Below, in pieces: positions 1 to 10,765 of a stretch of 64,000 bases of DNA. The DNA is taken from NCBI GenBank assembly GCA_018894105.1, contig CM032128.1, positions 15,853,001 to 15,917,000 on the forward strand, in the 5' to 3' direction. This stretch comes from Jacaranda mimosifolia (lineage: Eukaryota; Streptophyta; Magnoliopsida; Lamiales; Bignoniaceae). The translations under genes and the position numbers were made by a program. Under the pieces are notes generated by a model, which saw only the letters and a list, made by a program, of their open reading frames with translations, did not search any database and was not told the origin of the DNA. Numbering within the stretch: position 1 is the first letter of the stretch; every line of letters begins with the position of its first letter.

Positions 1-1505
1 ATTTCATTTGGAATCTAATTCCAAATTAATTAAGATGCTAATTTAAATGAACACTTCATTTAAATTTTTCCTCCAAAAAATATTCTTCCCATTAATTAAA
101 TTAAACACTTTAATTTAATTAATTAACCTTTGATTTGGCTCTTAAATCAAACAAGCTTAACTTTTAAGCTTAAATTAGTCAACTTAACTCTTTAAGTCAA
201 CTTGTCCAATTGATGGCCAACATGGCACCAAATGATTAACTCCTTAATTATTGGTCTAATATAACTCTTTAAATTAGTTGATTAATTTAACACTTAAATT
301 AATCAAACCAAAATTGACCGTTAAATTAGATCCTTGAAAATCAGTCACCAAAAGGGTGAATTTTCTGACACTAAGAAAATTGCGCTACCAAATTTGGAAG
401 CTATTTGGCTTTTTGGTGTGACTTAATAGGTTCTACCATTCATTGGACGTTGGCTTACAATTCTTTGTGACTTTTGAATATCTTATATTCATTTTAGTTT
501 AAAACTCCTTTTAAACTAATCGACTCAATTCAATTAATCTCATTAATTGAAGACTAATCTCCATGGTCGATGTCCAACCTCAAGCCCATCAAGCCCAACT
601 AATTGGCCGAAATGAATATTTTGGAGAACCATCATAGCTCTACGCATACCATGAAAATATGATCCTTCCGTCTCCTATCTCCCAAAAGAGGCCTATGGCA
701 AGTTATTTGCCGGCTCTCTAATATCCTCAATACTATGTCTCTTTTCTCAATGTTCGATTCCCTTATGTGACCTCATCTTTGGAAAACTCCTTTTCCAAAT
801 TATCACTCCACCTTGCGCAAGGATTTCTTAGAATCGATCATTACAAAATATATAGGAGATGCACTCACCCTTCACAAAAGCGAGGAGTCAAATTCTATCT
901 TGGATCTCACAAACCTCCATGTCAAGTAGCTCATACCCAACCTCAACTCGAAAGACCCATTGAGTGGTCAAGAAAGAGTCAAAGCATGAGAATCGGACAC
1001 AAGGTTACCTTGGATCCTCAACTCAGAGGACCAATAATATGAACTAGTGTAAGCAGGAGAATTAACCACTATCCACTTGCCACTACGACTATCTAATAGA
1101 TTCTCCGGAGGGTCTTCAGTGCCATGTTCTCTAACAAGCACCCACTAACATGCACCAGTATTTCATATAGATTTCTCATGGAATGGAGCAATATCCAACT
1201 TTTGAATTTATGCATCGCAAGTGCAAGTCTATCCAAATCTTAGATTCCCTATCTCATAAGATCCTATGACTTGGAAGTTTTCAGATCATGGCTGTGTAAG
1301 ACTTATTCTATGATTACCACCCACTGAACTGACTAAGTCCCCGTAGTCTTGTGTGATCTAAGGGCTTCATCCAAATGCAAGTGAAGTAATAAAGAGCATA
1401 AGATAAAGATGGCCATATAAAGAATATCATTCAATTAAGATTGTTTTACAAGGAAATAGCTTTTACAAGGCCAATCTAATTGGCTTGCTGGACACTATTC
1501 CAACA
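1..1505 (-). repeat. Partial LTR, copia subfamily A (left end outside window)
   Basis: This stretch matches the distal two-thirds of the A LTRs at 4672-6923 and 46378-48524. It shares the AT-rich block of alternating taattaa runs, the 'ctctacg..accatg' segment, the 'ccaatctaattggcttgc' block and the terminal CACTATTCCAACA. On the minus strand it therefore begins TGTTGGAATAGTG. No polypurine tract or RNase H sequence follows position 1505, so it is either a solo LTR or the right-hand LTR of a minus-strand element to the left. The target duplication cannot be checked because the left boundary is outside the window. ORFs inside it have no recognisable product. Confidence 0.8.
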
Positions 1506-1717
1506 TCATTATGGAAATTGTGGTCTAGAGCGCTTTCTTGCCAGTTGCTGATATTATTTATAGTTTATAAGTAGTGTTTGTGGGTAATTCAACATGATGA
1601 GTAGAGAATAATGAGGACTTAAGGGCTTGTAGTCTAGAGTTGTGCACAAGGTAGTGAACCTTGGCACAATCATGGGTGAGAGCAGGTGCGGGGGATCCTT
1701 GAGATAGGCAATGCTCT
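1506..1717. other. Host DNA interrupted by element B (left part)
   Basis: Short segment between the partial A LTR and element B. It ends in GCTCT (1713-1717), which recurs at 17165-17169 directly after element B, so this segment and the DNA after 17165 were contiguous before the insertion. Because a plus-strand primer-binding site follows at 17975, it may be part of the 5' LTR of element C. No coding signal was seen. Confidence 0.55.
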
Positions 1718-2310
1718 TGAAGTAAGCAGTAGCCCAAGGATCTAATTATAAAACCAAAAATAAGCTAAATAAAACTTGTCTACTCCAAATACAAGAAGCT
1801 AATCATGCACTTAAAATGGATTTAATGGCAAAAAACTAACCTTGAATGCTTAATCCAAGGAAGACGTGGATGACAACAATGAACTCTTCAAACTATCAAT
1901 CCACGCATAGCAAGGAAACACCAACAATTGACCAAGAAAATCAACTCCAAATAGGCTGACAATTTGTAGAGATCTACTCAACACCCTTTAGAATCCCCGG
2001 TTAAACTTTCAGCCAAATCCAAGCAGGAAAAAGCCTCCAAATCAGCCTCCAAAATTATTGCATCGCAATTGATCTTCAATAGCAAAGCTCCCCAAGTGTG
2101 AAGCCTCTAATGTTCTAATACACACACCTAAAGAGAGCTTCAATCAACCTCCAATTAAGAGGAAGAAGAAGAGAAGGAGGGCAAAAAATGTGGTGAGAAT
2201 GGTGAGGATTGTGTGCAACTTCAACACATGAATAGATTATACTCTTTGGAGGGAAAAATGGAATCTAGCAACTTGCTTGCTAATCTTCAAGTGGCTGGCC
2301 ACCTCCTCTC

Positions 2311-2352
2311 TATTTATAAAGTGGATGGTGTGATGCTAGTTGGCATCACACC
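2311..2352 (-). promoter_or_regulatory. LTR B promoter, copy 1
   Basis: On the minus strand an inverted repeat (arms 2327-2336 and 2343-2352, six-base spacer) is followed by a TATA-like box, TTTATAAATAG, near 2311-2321. This is the typical position of an LTR core promoter; activity is inferred. Confidence 0.5.
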
Positions 2353-2520
2353 CTCCATGATGTGGTTTACCTACTTGGCAATCCATTTGCATACGAAATG
2401 TGAATTTCACTTACATTTGGATTTAATTTGACTCTACATTTCATCTCATGAAATGTAGAGTCAAATTAATGGAATCTAGCTACTTGCTTGCTATTCTTCA
2501 AGTGGCTGGCCACCTCTTCT

Positions 2521-2563
2521 CTATTTATAGAGTGGATGGTGTGATGCTAGTTGTCATCACACC
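2521..2563 (-). promoter_or_regulatory. LTR B promoter, copy 2
   Basis: Second copy of the module: TATAAATAG on the minus strand near 2521-2530, inverted-repeat arms 2538-2547 and 2554-2563. One base of the second arm has changed (tcatcacacc). Confidence 0.5.
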
Positions 2564-2730
2564 CTCCATGATGTGGTTTGCCTACTTGGCAATCCACTTG
2601 CATGTGAAATGTGAATTTCACTTACATTTGGATTTAATTTGACTCTATATTTCATCTCATTAAAATGTTGAGTCAAATTAATGGAATCTAGCAATTTGCT
2701 TGCTAATCTTTAAGTAGCCGGCCACCTCCT

Positions 2731-2775
2731 CTCTATTTATAGAGTGGATGGTGTGATGCTAGTTGGCATCACACC
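2731..2775 (-). promoter_or_regulatory. LTR B promoter, copy 3
   Basis: Third copy: TATAAATAG on the minus strand near 2733-2742, inverted-repeat arms 2750-2759 and 2766-2775, both intact. Confidence 0.5.
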
Positions 2776-4351
2776 CTCCATGATGTGGTTTGCCTACTTG
2801 GCAATCCACTTGCATGTGAAATATGAATTTCACTTGCATTTGAATTTAATTTTACTCTACATTTCATCTCATGAAATGTCTTTCAGATTAATTCAAAACT
2901 AAACTCAAATGAACTTCTTCATTTGAATTTACCTCCAAATTAAAATCCTCATATTAATTAAATTAACTAATAATTTAATTAAGTAATTAGTTTGACTTAA
3001 CTCCTTAAATCAACTAACTTAACTCTTTAAGTTAGAATGTGTCAACTTAACTCTTTAAGTTGACTAATTAGTAGTTATGTGGCACTAATTAAATTAACTC
3101 CTTAATTTAATTGGTCTAATTTAACTCCTTAAATTATTTTGATCAATTTAACAATTAAATTAATCAAGCCAAAATGACTAAGAAATTAGCCAAGTGATTT
3201 CTCTATAAAAAGGACAATGGTGAATTTTCTAACTCCTTAGAAAATTCCTCCCATCATTTACAACTTCCGTTAGCCTTTTGTGTGTGACCCATTAGTTTCT
3301 CCCATTCATTGAACATAGGTTCAAAACTCTTGTGATATTTTGAATATTGAAATATTTATATTAGTTTAAACTCATTTAAACTAATAACTCTTCAATTAAT
3401 TTCTATTAACTGAAGAATACCCACTCTTCATGGCTAATGTCTAGCCTCAAGCCCATGTAATTGATCAAAATGAATATGCTCTTGTTGAACCATTCTAGCT
3501 CTACGCTTGCCATGCAAATATGGTCCTTTCGTCTCCTATCTCATAAAAAAGGCCTAGGGCAAGATATTTTCCAGCTTCCCAATAGCCCCAATCACCATGT
3601 TTCTATTTCCAATGTTCGATTCCTCTTTGTGAATTCATCTTTGGAAAATTCATTTACCAAATTGTCATAGTACCTTGGTTAGGGATTTCTTGGAATCAAT
3701 CATTATAGAATACATAGGAGATGCACCTGTCTTCCACAATGATGAGGAGATGGATCTTATCTTAAATCTCACAAACCTCCATGTCTAAGTAGCTCATATC
3801 CAATCTCAACCTAGAAGACGCGCTAAGTGGTCAAGGAAGAGTCAAAGTATAAGGACCCAAACACAAGGTTACCATGGATCCTCAGGTCAAACGACTAATA
3901 ATATGCACTAGCGTAAGCTGGAAAACTTGCCACTTTGGCTATCTAGTGGATTTTCTGGTGGGTTTTCAATGAACTTGTTCTCCAATAAGCACCCATTAAC
4001 ATGCACATATGCCTAACATGGATTGCTTATGAAACGGAGCAATATCCAACTCCTTGGATTTATGCATCGTTAGTGCAAGTCTATCCAAATCTTAGATGCC
4101 CCGTCTCTTAAGATTCTATGACTTGGAATATTTAAAATCATGATCGTGTAAGATTTATTTCATGATCACCTCCCAGAGTGCAACCAAGTCCCGTAGTCAT
4201 GTGATTTAGAGGCTTCAACCAAATGATAGTGAAGTAAAATAAGCATAAGATGAAGATGGCCATTTAATATGAATATCATTCAATCAAAATTATGTCATAA
4301 GTGAAATAGTTTACATGCCAATCTAATTGACTGTGGGGCACTATTCCAACA

Positions 4352-4671
4352 ATCTCCCACTTACCCTAAAGCCAATTCTCCATAGTCTTAAGACTTATCT
4401 TCTCAAGATTTCCTTCAAAGACCTTTTACGTTAGGGGTTTAGTTAGTGGATATGCTATATTCTCTTCTGAGGCTACCCTTTTCACCTGGATGTCGCTTCT
4501 ATCAATGATCTCACGGATCAAATGATAACGCCTCAAAATGTACTTGAATCATTGATGAGATCTTAGCTCTTTTGATTGTGCAACCAGTCTATTATTGTTA
4601 TAGAAGACAACTATAGGTTCAGCAATGCTAAACACTACATTTAACTCTTAAATGAAGCTTTTCATCCAAAC
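4352..4671 (-). pseudogene. pol: Element B pol: end of RNase H plus polypurine tract
   Basis: After the PPT (4352-4366, minus GGGTAAGTGGGAGAT) the minus strand matches the RNase H C-terminal end of A1 (about 6939-7220) and A2 (about 48540-48850). This includes the segment encoding the '..VVF(Y)(D/N)N..' region and the coding end near 'accctaaagccaat'. It stops at 4671 where A1 is inserted and resumes at 14940. Stops and substitutions make it non-functional. Confidence 0.75.
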
Positions 4672-6923
4672 TAATAGCAAGAGTAGCATTGGGATCCATA
4701 AATCAAAACTTCAAAAGTTTGAAATTAACAAAGCTACTCAAGCAACCAGAGATGTAGACATGCTATAGATCTAGATTAGGAAGAAGAATTACCTCTTGTA
4801 GCTCAAAACAAGGATTAAAACAAGTATCTCTCTCGGATCTAGAAATCATCTAGAATCAGTATAGCGAAAAAGTGGCATCCTTTGCCCTAGTTAAACTGCT
4901 CCAAAAATCACTAAATTAAATCCAAAATACCTCCACACACTGAGGAAGCTGCTATGAAAACATTGGAGCAAAAAGCCTTTTGGATAGCTCCAAAAACATT
5001 TGCCAATCTGGGGCTACTGCAGTGGATCTCCAAAATTCAGCAAGTCAAATGCCTTACCTCTACTGATATGATCCACACCCCAATCAATCCTCTAATTTTC
5101 CCTCACTAGAAGCTGGAGTTAAAGAGGAGAAAATGAGGTAGATGAGGCCAATTTTTAGGTTGGGAATAAGAAGGAATCCAAAGCTCAACACATGATGCAA
5201 TGCATGGAGAGAGCGAGAAAGAGAGAGAGTTTTGGAGGGAATGCAAAGAATCTAATCTTCACACTTTTAGCAGTGTGTATATCTGAATTTGCTCACCCTC
5301 TATATCTATATATAGAGGGTGGAAGGTGTGATGCTAGTTGGGATCATACCATCCTCAAGGTGACCGCCCATGTGGCATGCCAAGTTGGCAAATTCAAATT
5401 TAAGTCTTACTTGAATTTCATGTGCATTTCAATTACATTTAGAATCTAATTCCAAATTAATTAAGATGCTAATTTGAATGAACACTTCATTCAAAATTTT
5501 CCTCCAAAAAGTATTCTTCCCATTAATTAAATTAAACGCTTTAATTTAATTAATTAACCTTTGATTTAACTCTTAAATCAAACAAGCTTAATTCTTAAGC
5601 TTAAACTAGTCAACTTAACTCTTCAAGTTAACTTGACCAATTAATGGTCACTATGGAAACAAATAATTAAATTCTTAATTATTGGTCTAATTTAAGTCAT
5701 TAAATTAGTTGACTAATTTAACACTTAAATTAATCAAACCAAAATTGACCGTTAAATTAGATCCTTGAAAATCGATCACCAAAGGATGAGTTTTCTAACA
5801 TTTAGAAAATTGCTCTACCAATTTCGGAAGCTAATTGGTATTTGTGTGTGACCCAATATTTTCTACCATTCATTGGACATCTCTTTGTGACTTTTGAATA
5901 TCTTATATTCATTTTACTTGAAAACTCCTTTTAAACTAGTCAACTTAATTCAATTAATCTCATTAATCGAGTACTCAATCTCCATGGTCAATGTCCAACA
6001 TCACGCCCATGGAGCCAACTAATTGGCCGAAAATGAAAATTCTGGAGAACATCATAGCTCTACGTGTACTATGCAAATACGGTCCTTCCGTCTCCTATCT
6101 CCCGAAAGAAGCCTAGGACAAGATATTTGTCGACTCCCTAATAGCCTCGATACTATATCTCTATTCTTAATGTTCGATTCACTTGTGTGACCTCACCTTT
6201 GGAAAACTCATTTTCCAAATTGTCACACCACCTTGCGCAAGGCTTTGTTGGAATCGACCATTATAGAATACATAGGAGATCCACTTGCCCTTCACAAAAG
6301 TGAGGAGTTGGATTCCATCTTGGATCTCATAAACGTCCATGCCAAGTAGCTCATACCCAAGCTCAACCCAAAAGACCCACTAAGTGGTCAAAGAAGAGTC
6401 AAAGCATAAAGACCAGACACAAAGTTACCATGGATCCTCAGGTCAGAGGACTAATAATATGCATTAGCGTAAGCGGGAGAATTAACCACTACTGACTTGC
6501 CATTACGACTATCTAATGGATTCTCTGGAGGGTCTTCAATGCTTTGTTCTCAAACAAGCACCCACTAACATGCACATGTATCTCATACAGTTGCTCATGG
6601 AATGGAGCAATATCTAACTCTTGGATTTATACATTGTTAGTGCAAGTATATTAGGATCTTAGATGCCCCGTCTCATAAGATCCTATGACTTGAAAGATTC
6701 AAGATCATAATCGTGTTAGACTTATTCCATTATCACCACCCAGTGAATTGACCAAGTCTCGTAGTCATGTGTGATCTAAGGGGTTCATCCAAATGCAAGT
6801 GAAGTAATATAAAGCATAAGATGAATGTGGCCATATAAAGAATATCATTTGATCAAGAAACTTTTACAAGGAAATAGTTTTTACAAGGCCAATCTAATTG
6901 GCTTGCCGGGCACTATTCCAACA
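4672..6923 (-). repeat. 3' LTR of A1 (subfamily A)
   Basis: Begins TAATAGCAAGAG (degenerate form of the TGTTAGCAAGAG start seen at 46378) and ends CACTATTCCAACA, next to the PPT. It has the same length as its partner at 12688-14939. It contains the TATA and inverted-repeat promoter module near 5295-5353. Confidence 0.85.
5295..5354 (-). promoter_or_regulatory. LTR A promoter module, decayed inverted repeat
   Basis: The minus strand has TATATATAGATATAG (around 5299-5315) inside a CCCTCTATAT/ATATAGAGGG palindrome. Upstream of it lies a degenerate form of the GGAAGGTGTGATGC inverted repeat (5321-5354), whose second arm reads ggatcataccatcc. Confidence 0.45.
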
Positions 6924-6938
6924 ATCTCCTATTTGCCC
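6924..6938 (-). other. Polypurine tract of A1
   Basis: On the minus strand GGGCAAATAGGAGAT directly precedes the LTR start TGTTGGAATAGTG. This is the expected second-strand primer position in copia elements. The equivalent in A2 is GGGCAACTGGGAGAT at 48525-48539. Confidence 0.7.
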
Positions 6939-7393
6939 TAAAGCCAATGCCTCATGGCCTTGAGACCCATTTTCTCAAGATGTTCTTTAAAGACCTTTTT
7001 GTTAGGAATTTTGTTAGTGGATCTGCTACATTCTCTTTCGAGGCAACTCTCTCCACTCGGATGTTGCCTATATCAATGATCTCCCAGAACAAATGATATC
7101 ATCTCAAAATGTGCTTGGATTTCTGATGAGATCTTGGCTCTTTGGCTTGTGCCACTGCCTTGGTGTTGTCACAATAGACTACCACTGGCTCAGCAATGCT
7201 AGGATTTTCATCGAAACACCTTCCTTTACAGCTTCTGAAGCCGCAATGTGTTATGCTTCAATAGTGGAATCGGAAGTGGTGCCTTATTTGGAACCCTTTT
7301 AACTTATCGCGCCGCCATTGAGGCAAAATATAAATCCAAGAGTAGATCTATATTGGATTGGAAACTAGAATCCGAAAACCCCTCTAGTTTCAA
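6939..7393 (-). pseudogene. pol: A1 RNase H domain, broken
   Basis: Minus-strand sequence corresponds to the copia RNase H domain that follows RT. It would degrade the RNA strand of the RNA-DNA hybrid during reverse transcription. Fragments match the A2 copy, where the peptide 'TKAEYIAASK' and a 'VYCDN' motif are readable. Here the reading frame is interrupted several times and the region near 7200-7300 has diverged. Identification rests on position after RT and on the sister copy. Confidence 0.65.
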
Positions 7394-8480
7394 TTATCCA
7401 TTGCTGTATACTAAAAACAAGTCCTTAGTCCTTCTCAAGTACTTAAGGATTACTTTCATGGCTATCCAGTGACTCATATCGGGATTGAATTGGAACCTAT
7501 TCGTAACACCTAGCGATTGTGCCACATTCGGTCTTATACATTGAACTCCATACATTATGCTACCTATATCGGAGGCATAAGGTATGTGAGACATCCTTCG
7601 TTTCTTTTCCTCTGTCTTGGGGGCCATAGACTTGGATAGACAAATGCCATGTCCCATGGGAAGAAATCCCTTCTTGGATTCTTCCACACTAAACCTCTTT
7701 AGTATCTTGTCAATGTACGGGGTTTGGGGTAACCCTAGCATATTCTTAGATCTATCTCTATAGATACGTATTCCTAATACGTAGGATGCTTATCTCAAAT
7801 CCTTTATGGAGAATTGTATAGATAACCATGCTTTAGTATACTCTAACACTCCTACCTCATTCCCAATGAGAAGGATGTCATCGACATAAAGCACATTAAA
7901 CTATACACTACTCCCACTAGTCTTCTTATACACATTGTTTATACACATTTTTGACAAATTTAAATGATTTGACTGTTTTGTCAAAACGTATGTTCCAACT
8001 TTGGGACACTTATTTGAGTCCATAAATGGATTTATGGAGTTTGCAAACCTTTTGCTCACTCTCCTTGGATGTAAAACCTTGTAGTTGCTCTATATAAATT
8101 TCTTCTTCAATGTTTCCACTGAGGAAAGCGGTGTTCACATCCATTTGCCATATCTCATAGTCATAATATGTGGCTATGGTAAGTAGAATCTGAATGGACT
8201 TAGGTATTGCGACTGGTGAAAAAGTTTACTCGAAATTGATACCGAGTTTTTGAGTGTAACATTTCTCCATCAGTTGCGCCTTAAAAGTCACCACTTCTCC
8301 ATCTACTCCAAACTTTCTCTTATAGATCCACTTGCAACCAATGGGAACTTTTCCCTTTGGTGGATCTACCAAAGTTCATACTTCGTTTGAGTACATGGAT
8401 CTTATGGCTTCTATCGAACATCCCGAATCTATGTCCGACATAGCTTCCTCATAGGTCTTCGGATCATCATCTGTTTAGAC
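7394..8480 (-). pseudogene. pol: A1 reverse transcriptase, broken
   Basis: A minus-strand ORF at 7394-7741 reads 'LGLPQTPYIDKILKRFSVEE', 'IPYASDIGSIMYGVQCIRPN' and 'HWIAMKVILKYLRRTKD'. This is the copia RT connection region leading to RNase H. The catalytic Y-V-D-D box lies upstream (about 7876-7890) and is intact in one frame. The N-terminal 'KWIYK' block is near 8325, and the 'VDPPKG' block is near 8355. Frameshifts and stops separate these blocks. The enzyme would copy genomic RNA into DNA inside cytoplasmic virus-like particles. Confidence 0.82.
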
Positions 8481-8544
8481 CATCTCATGAAGAAATCCAA
8501 ACCTTTCGGGTTTGCTTCTTGATTTTATCCGACCTTTTTAGAGG

Positions 8545-9501
8545 TTATGTGTAAGGCCCTTGTGGCTCATTTATTTCCATCGTTTGTGGAATTTTTTGAT
8601 CGTCGTGAACTTCATCAAGTTCAATGAAAATGCCATTTCTATCTAATAGAAATTGCTTTTCCAAAAAGTAGGCATTCCTCGAAAAAAACACCTTTTGTTC
8701 TGAGGGATCATAGAAATAGTAACCCATAGACTCTCTAGGGTATCCCACAAACTTGCACAAGGTGGATCTACTATCCAACCTATCTCCCACTATCTATCTC
8801 ACGTAGGCGGGAGATTCCCAAACTTTAAAATATTGGTAAGAAAGTACTTTGCCATGCCATATCTCATATGGTGTTTTGGGCACCGACTTTGGAGGTACTA
8901 TATTTAATAGCTTCACCGCCATTAATAAAGTGTATCCTTAAAAGGATATGGGCACATCAAAAAAGCTCATCATGGAATGCACCATGTCCAACAAGGTATG
9001 GTTTCTCCTCTTGACTACTCCATTGTGTTGGGGTGTGCCAGGTGGAGTCTATTGAAAGAGAATCCCATTCTCCTTTATATAATCTAAGAATTCGGTGTTC
9101 AAGTATTCTCCCCCTCGATCCGATCGAAGAGCTTTAATACTTAGCCCCAATTACTTTTCTACTTCACTCTTATACTCTTTGAACTTTTCAAAGGCTCCGG
9201 ACTTTTTCTTCATAAGAAACACGTGTCCGAAACGAATATAGTCATCAGTGAATGTGATGAAGGAGGAATAGCCTCTTATCCTACTAACACTTAGTGGTCC
9301 ACAAATGTTCGTATAGATCAAATCTAAGAGACTTTTGGAGCGCTTCATTTGTTCTACAAAAGAAGCCTTGGTCATTTTTCCTTTTAAACAAAATTCACAT
9401 GTACGAAGATCCACAATGCCACTAACATTTAGTGCTTTGAGAACTTCTAACTTGTTCATCCTATTTTTAGAAATATGTCCAAGTCTAGCATGCCAAAACA
9501 T
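8545..9501 (-). pseudogene. pol: A1 integrase, broken, with altered catalytic residues
   Basis: Minus-strand ORF 9151-9501 starts with the GAG-pre-integrase zinc motif (H..H in 'FWHARLGHISKNRMN', then 'CEFCLKGK'). It runs into the catalytic core. The first catalytic aspartate, normally in an '(H)TD(V)CGP' context, reads 'YTNICGP', so it is Asn. The second (SDRGG, near 9115) is present in another frame. The Glu expected in an 'NGVVERRN' context reads 'NGVVKRRN' near 9010, so it is Lys. The C-terminal part is readable in ORF 8545-8790 ('CKFVGYPRESMGYYFYDPSEQKVF'). Integration activity would be lost. Confidence 0.8.
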
Positions 9502-9510
9502 GGCATCTTC

Positions 9511-9948
9511 TTATTTATTTAATTTTCTTTTACTTGACTGAATCTGCATTAGTGAAGTTTGAGAATCAAGTATGTACAATCCATTTATTAATGTACCTTC
9601 AGCAATTAAAGAACCATTCTTTAATGCCTTCAACTTCTCATTCGATATAGAAAAATCAAACCCTTCATTATCTAGAACGGGAATTAAAATAATGTTCTTA
9701 ACAAGATGGGGTATATAATAAGCAGGATCAATTACAATGCAAGCATTCCCCAAGTCCAACTTGATAATGCTTTGGAAAGTGGCCACAACTCTTGCTCCAT
9801 TTCCTAAGCAGAGGATCATACCTCCTTCACGAAGAGTCTTTCTTCTTTCTATGCTCTGTAATGAATTACAAATGTGAGAACCACATACGGTATCAAATAC
9901 CCATGATGAAGAATTAGTCGTCATGTGTATTTCAATAAATACATACAT
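9511..9948 (-). pseudogene. pol: A1 aspartic protease region, active-site Gly changed
   Basis: A 145-residue minus-strand ORF reads 'WVFDTVCGSHICNSL'. This is the copia protease flap and active-site context in which the usual triplet is D-T-G; here it is D-T-V. The following '..LGNGARVVATFQ' and 'YYIPHLVKNIILIPVLD' blocks are typical of the family. The protease would normally mature the Gag-Pol polyprotein. The substitution recurs in A2, so it predates the separation of the two copies. Confidence 0.78.
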
Positions 9949-9949
9949 T

Positions 9950-10765
9950 TCTTAAGGGTTGTAAGGTAAGCTTTGCAATTTCTTTTCCAATGCCCCTTTT
10001 TGCCACAGTGAAAACAACCAGCTTCAATTCTAAACTTTTTCTTAATCCTCCCGGAACTCTTCTTGGGTTGCTTCCCTTTTGAGGTAGAACTTTTCTTCGT
10101 CTTACCTCACTTTCTAGGACCCCTAGGACATTTTGACTTGGAGGAAGACGCAAGCATAAGGGGCTTCTCCTTTCTCATAATTGCCTCCGCAGTCACAATC
10201 ATATTAATCAATTCGTTAATCATAACATCTTGCTTGGACATATTGAATTTCATAACAGATTGATCATATGATGGTAGCAATGATTGTAGGATCAAATCCA
10301 CATAAAGGTTATTGTCCATGACCACATCTAACTGTCCAAGCTTTTCTACAAGTCTAATCATCTTGATGTCATGATCATGGACATTAGACCCTTAACTCAT
10401 CGTTGCCCTAAAGAGCTCCTTAGACAAAGTGAATCTTTCGTGTCTACTTTGTACACCATACAACTCTTGCAAGTGTACATAGATCCCTCGAGCATTTTCA
10501 TATGCTCATGAGTCTTTTGGAGCTCGTTGGACATAGACGCCATCATGACATACCTCACTTGTAGATCATCGTCTATAAATTTTGTGAATATTTCACGTTG
10601 TGCGACAGTGGCATCATCACCAAGTTTGTGCATCGGACTTTGATCAATGACATAAATCTGCTTTTCAGAGTCAAGAATGATTTTAAGGTTTCTTAACCAA
10701 TCTTGGAAGTTTGGCCTGATGAGTTTATTGGTTTCAAAAATTGATGTGAGTGGTTTCTTAGCCAT
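9950..10765 (-). pseudogene. gag: A1 gag (capsid-nucleocapsid), broken
   Basis: The likely start codon is at 10765 ('MAKKPLTSIFETNKLIRPNF..'); the corresponding ATG is present in A2 at 52323. The 'NFQDWLRNLKIILDSEKQ' block matches the N-terminal part of copia Gag (UBN2/DUF4219-type). A second ORF (10107-10361) carries 'LGQLDVVMDNNLYVDLILQSL' and 'MSKQDVMINELINMIVTAEA'. A decayed CCHC zinc knuckle can be traced around 9960-10020. At least two frame changes break the gene. Confidence 0.75.

Larger units (their letters stand above)
2261..2895 (-). repeat. Triplicated 211-212-bp promoter module in LTR B
   Basis: Three head-to-tail copies share the anchor 'ggaatctagc' at about 2260, 2471 and 2683. 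The solo LTR of the same family (around 59745-59950) has one. Each copy holds a TATA-like sequence (TATAAATAG on the minus strand), the GGTGTGATGC/GCATCACACC inverted repeat, and a 'gtgaatttcac' small palindrome. The copies differ by scattered substitutions, so the amplification is not very recent. Short ORFs across it are by-products of the repeat. Confidence 0.88.
1718..4351 (-). repeat. 3' LTR of element B (2634 bp)
   Basis: Begins TGAAGTAAG and ends CTATTCCAACA, next to the reverse-complemented polypurine tract 'atctcccacttaccc'. It is homologous to the solo LTR at 59187-61412 (2226 bp). The roughly 408-bp excess is explained by two extra copies of a 211-212-bp module at 2261-2895. The rest is AT-rich and non-coding. 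Confidence 0.8.

Noticed and set aside
767..1042. 91-codon plus-strand ORF
   Set aside because: Lies inside an LTR. The corresponding frame is broken in the other A LTRs (6180-6450, 14150-14400, 47800-48000), so it is not conserved as protein.
2213..2642. Two similar ORFs that look like a tandem gene family
   Set aside because: They are two copies of the 211-bp LTR promoter repeat read in one frame, not genes.
4667..4671. Candidate target duplication for A1 (caaac)
   Set aside because: The right flank reads 'atacc' and does not match; the left flank seems to have lost bases, so no duplication is claimed.
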